From Nitratireductor alexandrii (GTDB lineage Bacteria > Pseudomonadota > Alphaproteobacteria > Rhizobiales > Rhizobiaceae): DNA of 64,000 bases. The stretch lies in NCBI RefSeq assembly GCF_004000215.1, contig NZ_RBVY01000009.1:62001-126000 (forward strand). The letters are read 5' to 3'. The notes beneath the pieces were generated by a model. The model made no database searches. It was not told where the DNA came from and saw only the letters and a list, made by a program, of their open reading frames with translations. Shown here one piece after another: positions 1 to 7,728 of the stretch. The position numbers were made by a program, and so were the translations under genes. The first letter of the stretch is position 1; each line of letters opens with the position of its first letter.

Positions 1-679
1 CGATGTCAGGCGTGTCGGAATGCATGGAAAACAGGCTTTCGGTCACCACCAGGATGCCGTTTTCCCGATCGGTGTTACGGATGCGCTGAAGCCGCCGCGC
101 CAAGCCTTCGACGTTGAGATGACCGTGGAAATGGATGTTCTGCGTTGCGGCCCGGGCGCCTTCCTGAAGACAGGAATGGGCAAGCACGTCGAGCACGACA
201 TGGTCGTTGGGCCGCACCAGGCCCTGCACCGAGGCGAAGCCGGCCGACCATCCCGTCGGATAGAGCACGATCTCGCGCTCGTTCAGATAGTCGGAGATGG
301 TCCGCTCCAGCTGCAGCGATTGGCGAGTATTGCCCAAAAGCGCCGCCGAGCCGGCACTGTGCACGCCGTATTCTTCGATCGCCTCGATCGCCGCTTCTTT
401 GATCCGCGGGTGTGAGGCCAGGCTAAGATAGTCCTGCGAGGCGAAATTCACCCCGGATATCTCCTCGCCGCAGTCGGTGCGTGCCGAACAATGCGTTTTC
501 GGCGCCGAGGCGGTCGATTTGGCGTAGGGCCACAACCCGTGTTCGCGCCGTTCATCCTGCCAGGCGAAAAACCCGTCGCCGCGTCTGATCAGTTCCGCGC
601 CCGCCGGCTGGCGAAAGTCGCGCAGGCTGCCTTTCAGGGCTGTTTCCGGAATGGCCCGGCCTTGCTTGTTTGCGCTCAT
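1..679 (-). CDS. alpha-oxoamine synthase-type PLP enzyme (class II aminotransferase fold), C-terminus off the window
   Basis: The reading frame enters from beyond base 1, so only about 226 N-terminal residues are visible. After an N-terminal region with GDGFFAWQDERREHGLWPY come SGVNFASQDYLSLASHP, EEYGVHSAGSAALLGNT and LYPTGWSAGFASVQGLV. These are the substrate and PLP-cradling blocks of the family holding 8-amino-7-oxononanoate synthase, 5-aminolevulinate synthase, serine palmitoyltransferase and CqsA/LqsA. Such enzymes condense an amino acid with an acyl-CoA with loss of CO2. The catalytic lysine is outside the window, so the substrate cannot be judged. The chosen ATG at 679 has GGGGA about 8 bases upstream; an in-frame ATG at 700 is the alternative. 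It diverges from a c-di-GMP enzyme. The family is secure from motifs; the specific product is unknown. Confidence 0.8.
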   Translation of the reverse strand, partial: MSANKQGRAIPETALKGSLRDFRQPAGAELIRRGDGFFAWQDERREHGLWPYAKSTASAPKTHCSARTDCGEEISGVNFASQDYLSLASHPRIKEAAIEAIEEYGVHSAGSAALLGNTRQSLQLERTISDYLNEREIVLYPTGWSAGFASVQGLVRPNDHVVLDVLAHSCLQEGARAATQNIHFHGHLNVEGLARRLQRIRNTDRENGILVVTESLFSMHSDTPDI

Positions 680-700
680 ATCGAAGTCCCCGTGTTCCAT

Positions 701-1003
701 GCTCGCATTTTTCTTTGACGAGACAATACCCGGGACACTTCAATTTCCGATTAAGTGGAATGGTTTATTTTGATTTACAGCTTTTCAGGGAGAAAAAATT
801 AACCAAGAGGCAAATGTATGGAAGAATATGTTTATATAAGAAATGCAAAATTTTAATTGAAATAACAATTAGTTTCTTTTGAGCCGCGTTGGTTTTCCAA
901 ATTCATAAAAGTATCAAGTGAAGAACGCCGTCTTTTTGCATGGAAACTGAAACTTAAGCAGGGCGTCCTAGTGTTTCTCGACACAAACCGTGGGGGTTGA
1001 GTT
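701..1003. other. AT-rich divergent intergenic region
   Basis: About 300 bases with no convincing gene. Roughly 720-960 is far richer in A and T than the rest of the window, with A/T runs and a small inverted repeat (AATTG..CAATT near 857-870). It separates the divergent PLP enzyme and GGDEF/EAL genes and most likely carries both promoters. A 70-residue open frame crosses it but lacks coding-like composition. Confidence 0.5.
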
Positions 1004-3394
1004 GTGCCGATAATGGGGGTCGTGCGCCGGTTGAGCGCCAGTTTCGAGCGCGCGGTGGGGGTGAGTGAACTCGATCCGTCGATCCGCGCGGGTTTGCATC
1101 GCCAGCAGATCAGGGCCATCGTAGAGGTTCTGCCGATCGCCGCGGCCGGGGCGATCGTCGCGGCACTGTCGCTGGTATGGGTCGCCGCCGGTACGTCGGC
1201 ATTTCCGGCGGTCCTGATTTGGGCCGCGGCACTTCTGGTTTCGCTGCGAAGAGGACTGACCTTGTGGCGCGGCAGCGTGCACGACGGCGCCCCAGGCGAC
1301 GGGACGCTGCGCGCCATCGTTACCGACACGCTGATTGCCGGAACGCTTTGGGGGCTCGTGCCGATCTTGCTGATAGGGCAGGATCAGGCGACGGTCACCC
1401 TGATCACGGCTGTGGCGATCGCCGGCATGTTGAGTGCCGGCGGCCTTATCCTGGTCACCCTTCCGCAGGCGGCACTGGCGTTTCTGGTGCCGATTTTCCT
1501 CGGCTCCCTCGTTGCGCTTACCCAGATGCAGGACGGTGCCACAGCGCTTGTTCTGGCCGTACTGCTGGTCTGCTTCATGGCCGTCATCATATTGGCGAGC
1601 CAGCGCCATGTGCGCGACTTCGTCGTGCACCGGGTGTCGGAAATGAAGATCAGCGAGCAGAACGAGATCATTTCCCTGTTGCTCAAGGAGTTTGAGGAAA
1701 ACTCCTCCGACTGGCTGTGGGAATTTGATTGCGACGGACGGATCGATCGGGTTTCGGAGCGCTTCGAGGCCGCGGCCGGCCGCACGCGGGCGGCGCTTGT
1801 CGGTGTCGATTTCCTCGCCTTTCTGCAAGGCTTGGGCGATGGAAACGATCCCGTCATCCGCGGCATTAAGACCGCGATCGCCGACGGTGCGCCGTTTTCC
1901 GATGTCGAGATCCGGATCGGCGAGGCCCCCGGCGAAACCTGGTGGCGGATGACCGGCAAGCCGGCGCGCGACGAGTTCGGGGCCTATCGCGGCTATATCG
2001 GCACGGCGTCCGACGTGACCGCCGAAAAGCAGGCGGAACGCCGCATCAGTTTCCTGGCCCACAACGACGCGCTGACCGGGCTGGTCAATCGCGCCCGTTT
2101 CACCGAGCTCTTGAAACAGAACGTTGCCAGGTTGGAGCGCTACGGCTCGCCGTTCGCGGTGCTTTATCTCGATCTCGACCAGTTCAAGGCCGTCAATGAC
2201 AGCATGGGCCACATGGTCGGCGACAGGCTTTTGGAAATGGTTGCCCGGCGTATCAAGAACATCGTGCGCGAAACCGACATCGCCGCGCGCCTGGGCGGCG
2301 ACGAATTCGCGCTGATCCTGGCCAATGAATGCGAGACGGCGACGGTCGCCGGCCTGGCGGCGCGGCTGGTCGAGGACCTGTCCAGCCCTTACCAGATCGA
2401 GGGCGAATTCGTTTCCATCGGCGTCAGCATCGGCATCGCCGTCGCGCCGATCAACGGCATCCGCCCGGACCAGATTCTGCGCAACGCCGACCTTGCGCTT
2501 TATCGCGCCAAGGCCGAGGGGCGCGGCGCCTATCGATTTTTCGAAGCGCAGATGGATTCGGATCTGCGCGAACGCCGCATGCTGGAGGCCGAACTGCGTC
2601 AGGCGATCGCGGAAAACGAACTCGTCCTGCATTATCAGCCGCTGGTCTCGGCCGAGGACAATCGCCCCAGCGGCTTCGAGGCGCTGGTGCGCTGGAACCA
2701 CCCGATCCGCGGTCTCGTTCCGCCGTCGGAATTCATTCCGCTGGCCGAGCAATCGGGGCTCATCAAGCAGATCGGCGATTGGACGATCGAGGCGGCCTGC
2801 GCCGCGGCCACGGTATGGCCGGGCGATCTCAACGTCGCGGTCAATCTGTCGGCGCGGCATTTCCAGCTTTCCGACATCGTGTCCGTCGTTCGCGACGCGC
2901 TGGACAAGACCGGCCTGCCGCCGCATCGTCTGGAACTCGAGATCACCGAAAGCCTGCTGATCGAAAACCCGGACGAGGTGATCGAGAAGCTCAACCGCAT
3001 CCAGGCTCTGGGCGTGACGGTGGCGATGGACGATTTCGGCACCGGTTATTCCAGCCTCGCCTATCTGCTGAAATTTCCCTTCGACAAGATCAAGATCGAC
3101 AAATCCTTCGTCACGGCCTCGTCCGAGGACGCGGTGGCGCGCGATATTCTGCGCTCGATCGTGTCGCTGGGACGCACGCTCAAGATCCACATCACGGCCG
3201 AAGGGGTCGAGACGCTCGAGCAGGTCGAGTTCCTGCGCGAGATCGCCTGCAACCAGTTGCAGGGTTTCTATTTCGCCAAGCCGCTGGAGGAACTGGATTT
3301 GGCCGGATATGTGCTGGCCAATGCGGCAACGCGGTTTGACGCGCGTGCGGACGATGCTGCCGGAGCGCAGCCCAGAACAGGTGCGACCGGTTGA
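1004..3394 (+). CDS. membrane-bound GGDEF/EAL bifunctional cyclic-di-GMP enzyme
   Basis: A 796-residue protein with several hydrophobic helices at about residues 40-205, a PAS-like sensor segment (about 230-340, ending in GYIGTASDVTAEKQAERR), a GGDEF domain and an EAL domain. The cyclase motif is intact (RLGGDEFALIL, about residue 430). It is preceded five residues earlier by RETD, which fits the RxxD inhibitory I-site. The phosphodiesterase half also looks intact (EALVRW at residue 559, DDFGTGYSS loop). It may therefore make, degrade and sense c-di-GMP at the inner membrane; which activity dominates cannot be read. The frame opens at GTG 1004, just after an in-frame TGA; ATG 1013 is the alternative start. 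The membrane segment is not a sensor family I can name. Confidence 0.9.
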   Translation: MPIMGVVRRLSASFERAVGVSELDPSIRAGLHRQQIRAIVEVLPIAAAGAIVAALSLVWVAAGTSAFPAVLIWAAALLVSLRRGLTLWRGSVHDGAPGDGTLRAIVTDTLIAGTLWGLVPILLIGQDQATVTLITAVAIAGMLSAGGLILVTLPQAALAFLVPIFLGSLVALTQMQDGATALVLAVLLVCFMAVIILASQRHVRDFVVHRVSEMKISEQNEIISLLLKEFEENSSDWLWEFDCDGRIDRVSERFEAAAGRTRAALVGVDFLAFLQGLGDGNDPVIRGIKTAIADGAPFSDVEIRIGEAPGETWWRMTGKPARDEFGAYRGYIGTASDVTAEKQAERRISFLAHNDALTGLVNRARFTELLKQNVARLERYGSPFAVLYLDLDQFKAVNDSMGHMVGDRLLEMVARRIKNIVRETDIAARLGGDEFALILANECETATVAGLAARLVEDLSSPYQIEGEFVSIGVSIGIAVAPINGIRPDQILRNADLALYRAKAEGRGAYRFFEAQMDSDLRERRMLEAELRQAIAENELVLHYQPLVSAEDNRPSGFEALVRWNHPIRGLVPPSEFIPLAEQSGLIKQIGDWTIEAACAAATVWPGDLNVAVNLSARHFQLSDIVSVVRDALDKTGLPPHRLELEITESLLIENPDEVIEKLNRIQALGVTVAMDDFGTGYSSLAYLLKFPFDKIKIDKSFVTASSEDAVARDILRSIVSLGRTLKIHITAEGVETLEQVEFLREIACNQLQGFYFAKPLEELDLAGYVLANAATRFDARADDAAGAQPRTGATG

Positions 3395-3461
3395 TCAGGC
3401 CGTGAAGGGAGGAGGGATGAGGCGGCGGTTCGTCGAATTGCCGCCCACGCCGGCCTGCTCA

Positions 3462-3520
3462 AGAGCGTTTGCAGGCGAGGTGGAAACCGGTTCGCCGTTC
3501 AAAAACGCGTCAAAACGATA
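3462..3520. repeat. dispersed intergenic element resembling a common rhizobial repeat
   Basis: The segment running from AGAGCGTTTGCAGGCGAGG through TGGAAACCGGTTCGCCGTTC to CGCGTCAAAACG closely resembles, from memory, a short element scattered in intergenic DNA of many Rhizobiales genomes. I see one copy in this window. It lies downstream of the GGDEF/EAL gene. The identification rests on recalled similarity and needs a genome-wide search. Confidence 0.4.
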
Positions 3521-3561
3521 AGTCGGAGCCGATCTGCGATCCCGTGAACAGCGGAACGGTT

Positions 3562-3759
3562 CTAGAATTCGAACGTCTGGCGGCTGTCGCCGAAAAGATC
3601 CCGGAACGGATCGTGCGGATGCGCCGCATGGGGATCGCCGTTGAACGGAGAGTCCTGTTCCTGCGATGGGTTCACGCTATCCCGCAACGCCGTTTCATTG
3701 CCGGAACGGTCGCCGCGCGGCTGTTGTTTGTCTTCCCCGACCATAGTCCCCTCGATCAC
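3562..3759 (-). CDS. hypothetical small hydrophilic protein
   Basis: A possible 65-residue protein rich in Asp, Pro, His and Gln, containing NGDPHAAHPHDPFRDLFGD. No signal peptide, membrane segment or known domain is visible. Third codon positions are mostly G or C, as in neighbouring genes, and it fills most of an otherwise empty 480-base gap downstream of the tlpA-like gene on the same strand. A second ATG six codons in is an alternative start. No clear ribosome binding site was identified. I do not recognise the family; it could be a chance open frame. Confidence 0.3.
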   Translation of the reverse strand: MIEGTMVGEDKQQPRGDRSGNETALRDSVNPSQEQDSPFNGDPHAAHPHDPFRDLFGDSRQTFEF

Positions 3760-3873
3760 GCTACGCGTTGTAAAATATTCAGATCTGCCCCGGAAGTGCG
3801 CCTGTATACGCCAAAACCGGCGGTAGCGCTCTCACAAATCCTTACGGGGTGTTACCTAATTGTGGCGTGTTAC

Positions 3874-4548
3874 TTAATCGTTGCCGTGCATGGCGGCGCG
3901 GATCAGCGTCTTGGCATCGTCGGTGTGCCATTCGGCGGGGCCGTTCATATGCGCCAGCAGACAGCCTTCCGCGTCGATCAGCAGCGTGACCGGCAGGCCG
4001 AGCGCGAGCGAACGGGTTTTCAGCTCGTTGAACAGGCCGAGCGTGTTGTCGCGGTAGAAGCGCAGCGACCCGATGCCGATCTCGTCCAGGAACTTAAGCG
4101 GTTTCTCGTCGCTACCGGTATCGACATTGACTGCCACCACTTCGAAATCCGGGCCGCCCATCTCCTTTTGCAGGGCGTCTAGCGCCGGCATTTCGGCCCG
4201 GCACGGGGCGCACCACGTCGCCCACAGATTCATCAGCACCGTCTTGCCCGAAAGCGCGGCCAGCGTGATCGGCTTGCCGTCCGGGTCGTTGAAGGCAAGG
4301 GTGCTCAGCGATTGCGGCGGGTCGGCGGCCAGCATCGCCGCGACCGCGCCCTTGGCCGCCGCGCCCACGGCCGTCGCTTGCCCCGTCTTGGCCTCGCAGC
4401 TTGCCGCGGCGACGTCGGCGCCCGGGCGGTCCGTGTTGCCATCGGCGGCCGACCTCACGTATACGGCGATCGCGCCGGCCAGAACCCCGGCGACCGCGGC
4501 GGCCAGGATCAGGCGCGTGGCGGGCATGTTCAGCATCTTCCAGTCCAT
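3874..4548 (-). CDS. tlpA: TlpA-like periplasmic thiol:disulfide interchange protein
   Basis: A 224-residue protein with an N-terminal membrane anchor (about residues 11-31), an Ala-rich linker, and a thioredoxin-fold domain with the active site WCAPC (Cys113, Cys116). The cis-proline region reads LGLPVTLLID. Such proteins are tethered to the outer face of the inner membrane and reduce disulfides, for instance during cytochrome c or cytochrome oxidase maturation. The frame stays open upstream, but ATG 4548 is preferred because it places the anchor at the N-terminus and leaves 30 bases before the divergent argH. This tlpA/argH arrangement is common in Rhizobiales. The target protein is not determined by the sequence. 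Confidence 0.85.
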   Translation of the reverse strand: MDWKMLNMPATRLILAAAVAGVLAGAIAVYVRSAADGNTDRPGADVAAASCEAKTGQATAVGAAAKGAVAAMLAADPPQSLSTLAFNDPDGKPITLAALSGKTVLMNLWATWCAPCRAEMPALDALQKEMGGPDFEVVAVNVDTGSDEKPLKFLDEIGIGSLRFYRDNTLGLFNELKTRSLALGLPVTLLIDAEGCLLAHMNGPAEWHTDDAKTLIRAAMHGND

Positions 4549-4578
4549 AGGGCCTAACTCCGGCGTCCGGTTAGCATC

Positions 4579-5979
4579 ATGAGCGACAAAAAGACCAGCA
4601 ACGAAATGTGGGGCGGACGTTTTGCCTCGGGGCCGGCGGCCATCATGGAGGCGATCAACGCATCCATCGACTTCGACCGCAAGCTCTACGCCCAGGACAT
4701 TCGCGGCTCGCTCGCCCATAGCGTGATGCTCGCCGAAACAGGCATAATCTCGGCCGAAGATCAAAGCCGTATCGCTCACGGCCTGAACACGATCCTGGAA
4801 GAAATCGAGGCCGGCACCTTCACCTTTTCGGCCGCGCGCGAAGATATCCATATGAATATCGAAGCCCGTCTGGCCGAACTGATCGGGCCGTCGGCCGGGC
4901 GTCTACATACGGCGCGCTCGCGCAACGACCAGGTCGCCGTCGATTTCCGGCTTTGGGTGAAGGAGGAGCTTACCCGCACCGCCGAGGCGCTCAAGGGGCT
5001 GATCGGCGCCTTCCTGGCGCGGGCCGAGGACCATGCCGGCACCATCATGCCGGGCTTCACCCATTTGCAGTCGGCGCAGCCGGTCACCTTCGGCCATCAT
5101 TGCATGGCCTATGTGGAGATGTTCGGTCGGGACCTGTCGCGGGTGCGCGACGCGCTCGAGCGCCTCGACGAAAGCCCGCTCGGCGCCGCCGCGCTGGCCG
5201 GCACCGGCTTCCCGATCGATCGCACCATGACCGCTGAGGCGCTCGGCTTCCGCGGCCCGACCCGCAACTCGATCGACAGCGTGTCGGATCGCGACTTCGC
5301 GCTCGAGTTCCTGTCGACGGCGGCGATCTGCGCCACCCATCTGTCGCGCCTGGCCGAGGAGATCGTCATCTGGTCGACGCCGCAATTCGGGTTCGTGCGC
5401 CTGTCGGATTCCTTTTCCACCGGCTCCTCGATCATGCCGCAGAAGAAGAACCCCGACGCCGCCGAACTCGTTCGCGCCAAGACCGGGCGCATCAATGGCG
5501 ACCTGCTTGCCCTGCTGACGGTGATGAAGGGCCTGCCGCTCGCCTATTCCAAGGACATGCAGGAAGACAAGGAAGCCGTCTTCGACGCCGCCGAGGCGCT
5601 CGAACTCATGCTGGCGGCGATGACCGGCATGGTCGCCGACATGACGGTCGACAAGACCGCCATGCGCAAGGCGGCCGGCGCCGGCTATGCCACCGCGACC
5701 GACCTCGCCGACTGGCTGGTGCGGGTGGCCGGCCTACCGTTCCGCGAGGCGCACCATGTCACCGGCCGCGCCGTGGCGCTGGCCGAGGACAAGAAGTCCG
5801 CGCTCGAAAAACTCACCCTGGAAGAATTGCAGGCGATCCATGCCGGCATCACCGAGGACGTCTATTCGGTGCTGTCGGTGCGCAATTCGGTACGCAGCCG
5901 CACCTCGTTCGGCGGCACCGCGCCCGCCGAGGTCCGCCGCCAGATTCGCTACTGGAAAAAACGGCTGGCGCGCGCCTGA
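4579..5979 (+). CDS. argH: argininosuccinate lyase
   Basis: A 466-residue enzyme splitting argininosuccinate into arginine and fumarate, the last step of arginine biosynthesis. It carries the fumarase/aspartase superfamily signature [11 protein letters not shown] at about residues 282-292, with the catalytic serine in the flexible loop. It also has MWGGRF near the start, [12 protein letters not shown] and [12 protein letters not shown]. Length is normal for the family. It diverges from tlpA with 30 bases between start codons and is followed by a small lipoprotein gene and lysA, a typical rhizobial order. The call is secure. Confidence 0.97.
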   Translation: MSDKKTSNEMWGGRFASGPAAIMEAINASIDFDRKLYAQDIRGSLAHSVMLAETGIISAEDQSRIAHGLNTILEEIEAGTFTFSAAREDIHMNIEARLAELIGPSAGRLHTARSRNDQVAVDFRLWVKEELTRTAEALKGLIGAFLARAEDHAGTIMPGFTHLQSAQPVTFGHHCMAYVEMFGRDLSRVRDALERLDESPLGAAALAGTGFPIDRTMTAEALGFRGPTRNSIDSVSDRDFALEFLSTAAICATHLSRLAEEIVIWSTPQFGFVRLSDSFSTGSSIMPQKKNPDAAELVRAKTGRINGDLLALLTVMKGLPLAYSKDMQEDKEAVFDAAEALELMLAAMTGMVADMTVDKTAMRKAAGAGYATATDLADWLVRVAGLPFREAHHVTGRAVALAEDKKSALEKLTLEELQAIHAGITEDVYSVLSVRNSVRSRTSFGGTAPAEVRRQIRYWKKRLARA

Positions 5980-6038
5980 CGCGGCGCCGCAAAAGGGGTG
6001 CATCGCAAAACGATCTCCGCTAAACACAGTGCTTCGTC

Positions 6039-6263
6039 ATGACGAGGATTGCCATGTGCCTCCGCCGAACCGCCCTGCTGCTTGCCTTGCTGGCCGTCGC
6101 CGGCTCCCTGGCCGCGTGCGGACGCCGCAGCCCGCCGATCACGCCCTACGAGGCCGCGCTGGAAAAACGCGCCGAGGCCGAGAAGAAGGGCGAGGAACTG
6201 CCGCCGGCGCCCGAGCCGCCCGCAGCCGACAAGCCGTTCATCCTCGACGGTCTGATCGACTGA
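6039..6263 (+). CDS. small lipoprotein (LptM-like)
   Basis: A 74-residue precursor with a charged start, a hydrophobic stretch and the lipobox LAAC, with the modified cysteine at about residue 27. The mature part is short, acidic and proline-rich (PPITPYEAALEKRAEAEKKG). In Rhizobiales a short lipoprotein of this kind is usual between argH and lysA. The LptM family is thought to help LPS-transport assembly in E. coli, but that role here is only an inference from location and size. Confidence 0.75.
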   Translation: MTRIAMCLRRTALLLALLAVAGSLAACGRRSPPITPYEAALEKRAEAEKKGEELPPAPEPPAADKPFILDGLID

Positions 6264-6325
6264 CATGCAAGCTGCCCGGCGCCTTGCGGCCGGACTGATG
6301 AACATCTTTCTTTGCTGGACGTGAC

Positions 6326-7591
6326 GTGAACCATTTCGATTATCGCGACGGCGTCCTGTTCGCCGAAGACGTGCCGGTGCCGCAGATCGCGGCTGCCGTC
6401 GGAACGCCGTTCTACTGCTATTCGACCGCCACGCTGAGCCGGCATTATAACGTGTTTTCGAACGCCTTTGCCGACCTCGACGCGCTGGTGTGCTACGCGA
6501 TGAAGGCGAATTCCAACCAGGCGGTGCTGAAAACGCTCGCCGGTCTCGGCGCCGGCGCCGACGTGGTCTCGGAAGGCGAATTGCGCCGCGCGCTGGCGGC
6601 CGGTTTCGATCCCGGCAAGATCCTGTTTTCGGGCGTCGGCAAAACCGCCGCGGAGATGGATTTCGCGCTCCAGGCCGGCATTTTTTGCTTCAACGTGGAA
6701 TCCGAGCCCGAACTGGAGTTGTTGTCGGCACGCGCGGTCGCGGCCGGGCGGGTCGCGCCGGTCTCGCTGCGCATCAACCCGGACGTCGATGCCAGGACGC
6801 ACCGTAAGATTTCCACCGGCAAGGCGGAAAACAAGTTCGGCATCGCCTGGCAGCATGCGCGCGACGCCTATCGTCGCGCCGCCGCCCTGCCGGGGCTCCG
6901 CGTCAGCGGCGTCGACATGCATATCGGCAGCCAGATCACCGAGTTGCAGCCCTTCGACGACGCTTTCGCCCTGCTGACCGAGCTGACCCAGGCGCTGCGG
7001 GCCGACGGCCACGCCATCGAACATGTCGATCTCGGCGGGGGGCTCGGCATTCCCTACCGTTTCGACGACGATCCGCCGCCCTTGCCGGACGCCTATGCGG
7101 CGATGGTGCGCAAGCGCATGGCCGGGCTCGGCGTCAAGGTGATCTTCGAACCGGGACGCATGATCGTCGGCAATGCCGGCATCCTGGTGGCGAGCGTCAT
7201 CTTCCTGAAGGAGGGCGATGCCCGCAATTTCCTGATCGTCGACGCGGCCATGAACGATTTGATCCGCCCGACGCTCTACGACGCCTATCACGACATCCGC
7301 CCGGTCGCGCAGCCGGGCCGCGATACGCAGACCCTGACAGTCGATGTCGTCGGCCCTGTCTGCGAGACCGGCGATTATCTCGGCCTGGAACGATCCCTGC
7401 CGCGGATGGGGCCGGGCGACCTGATCGCCGTCGGGACGGCCGGTGCTTACGGCGCGGTGCAGTCGGGCACCTACAACACCCGCCTGCTCGTGCCCGAGGT
7501 GCTGGTCAGCGGCGATCGCTGTCACGTCGTGCGCCCGCGCCCGACCTATGACGCGCTGATCGGCCTGGATTCCGTTCCCGACTGGCTTTAG
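6326..7591 (+). CDS. lysA: diaminopimelate decarboxylase
   Basis: A 421-residue fold-III PLP enzyme that decarboxylates meso-diaminopimelate to L-lysine. The PLP lysine lies in CYAMKANSNQAVL (Lys60). The phosphate-binding glycine stretch is VDLGGGLGIPY, and the substrate cysteine sits in GPVCETGDYL (Cys346). Also present are MHIGSQI and the C-terminal GAYGAVQSGTYN. The frame opens with GTG at 6326; no strong ribosome binding site is visible. It lies 62 bases after the lipoprotein gene and is probably in the argH transcription unit. Confidence 0.96.
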   Translation: MNHFDYRDGVLFAEDVPVPQIAAAVGTPFYCYSTATLSRHYNVFSNAFADLDALVCYAMKANSNQAVLKTLAGLGAGADVVSEGELRRALAAGFDPGKILFSGVGKTAAEMDFALQAGIFCFNVESEPELELLSARAVAAGRVAPVSLRINPDVDARTHRKISTGKAENKFGIAWQHARDAYRRAAALPGLRVSGVDMHIGSQITELQPFDDAFALLTELTQALRADGHAIEHVDLGGGLGIPYRFDDDPPPLPDAYAAMVRKRMAGLGVKVIFEPGRMIVGNAGILVASVIFLKEGDARNFLIVDAAMNDLIRPTLYDAYHDIRPVAQPGRDTQTLTVDVVGPVCETGDYLGLERSLPRMGPGDLIAVGTAGAYGAVQSGTYNTRLLVPEVLVSGDRCHVVRPRPTYDALIGLDSVPDWL

Positions 7592-7728
7592 AGCCGGCAG
7601 GCGGGTTTCGCGCGCCACTCAGCGCGATCACGATTGCGGGAATTGCCTCGTCTTCGCCGTCATTTGCGATATCTTGTGACTCGTGACGCGGCGCCGATCG
7701 GCGGCCGCGAGCCGAACAGGACGACGCA

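Noticed and set aside
968..3190. 740-codon minus-strand open frame
   Set aside because: Antisense to the well-supported GGDEF/EAL gene; Arg/Asp/Gln-rich composition typical of shadow frames.
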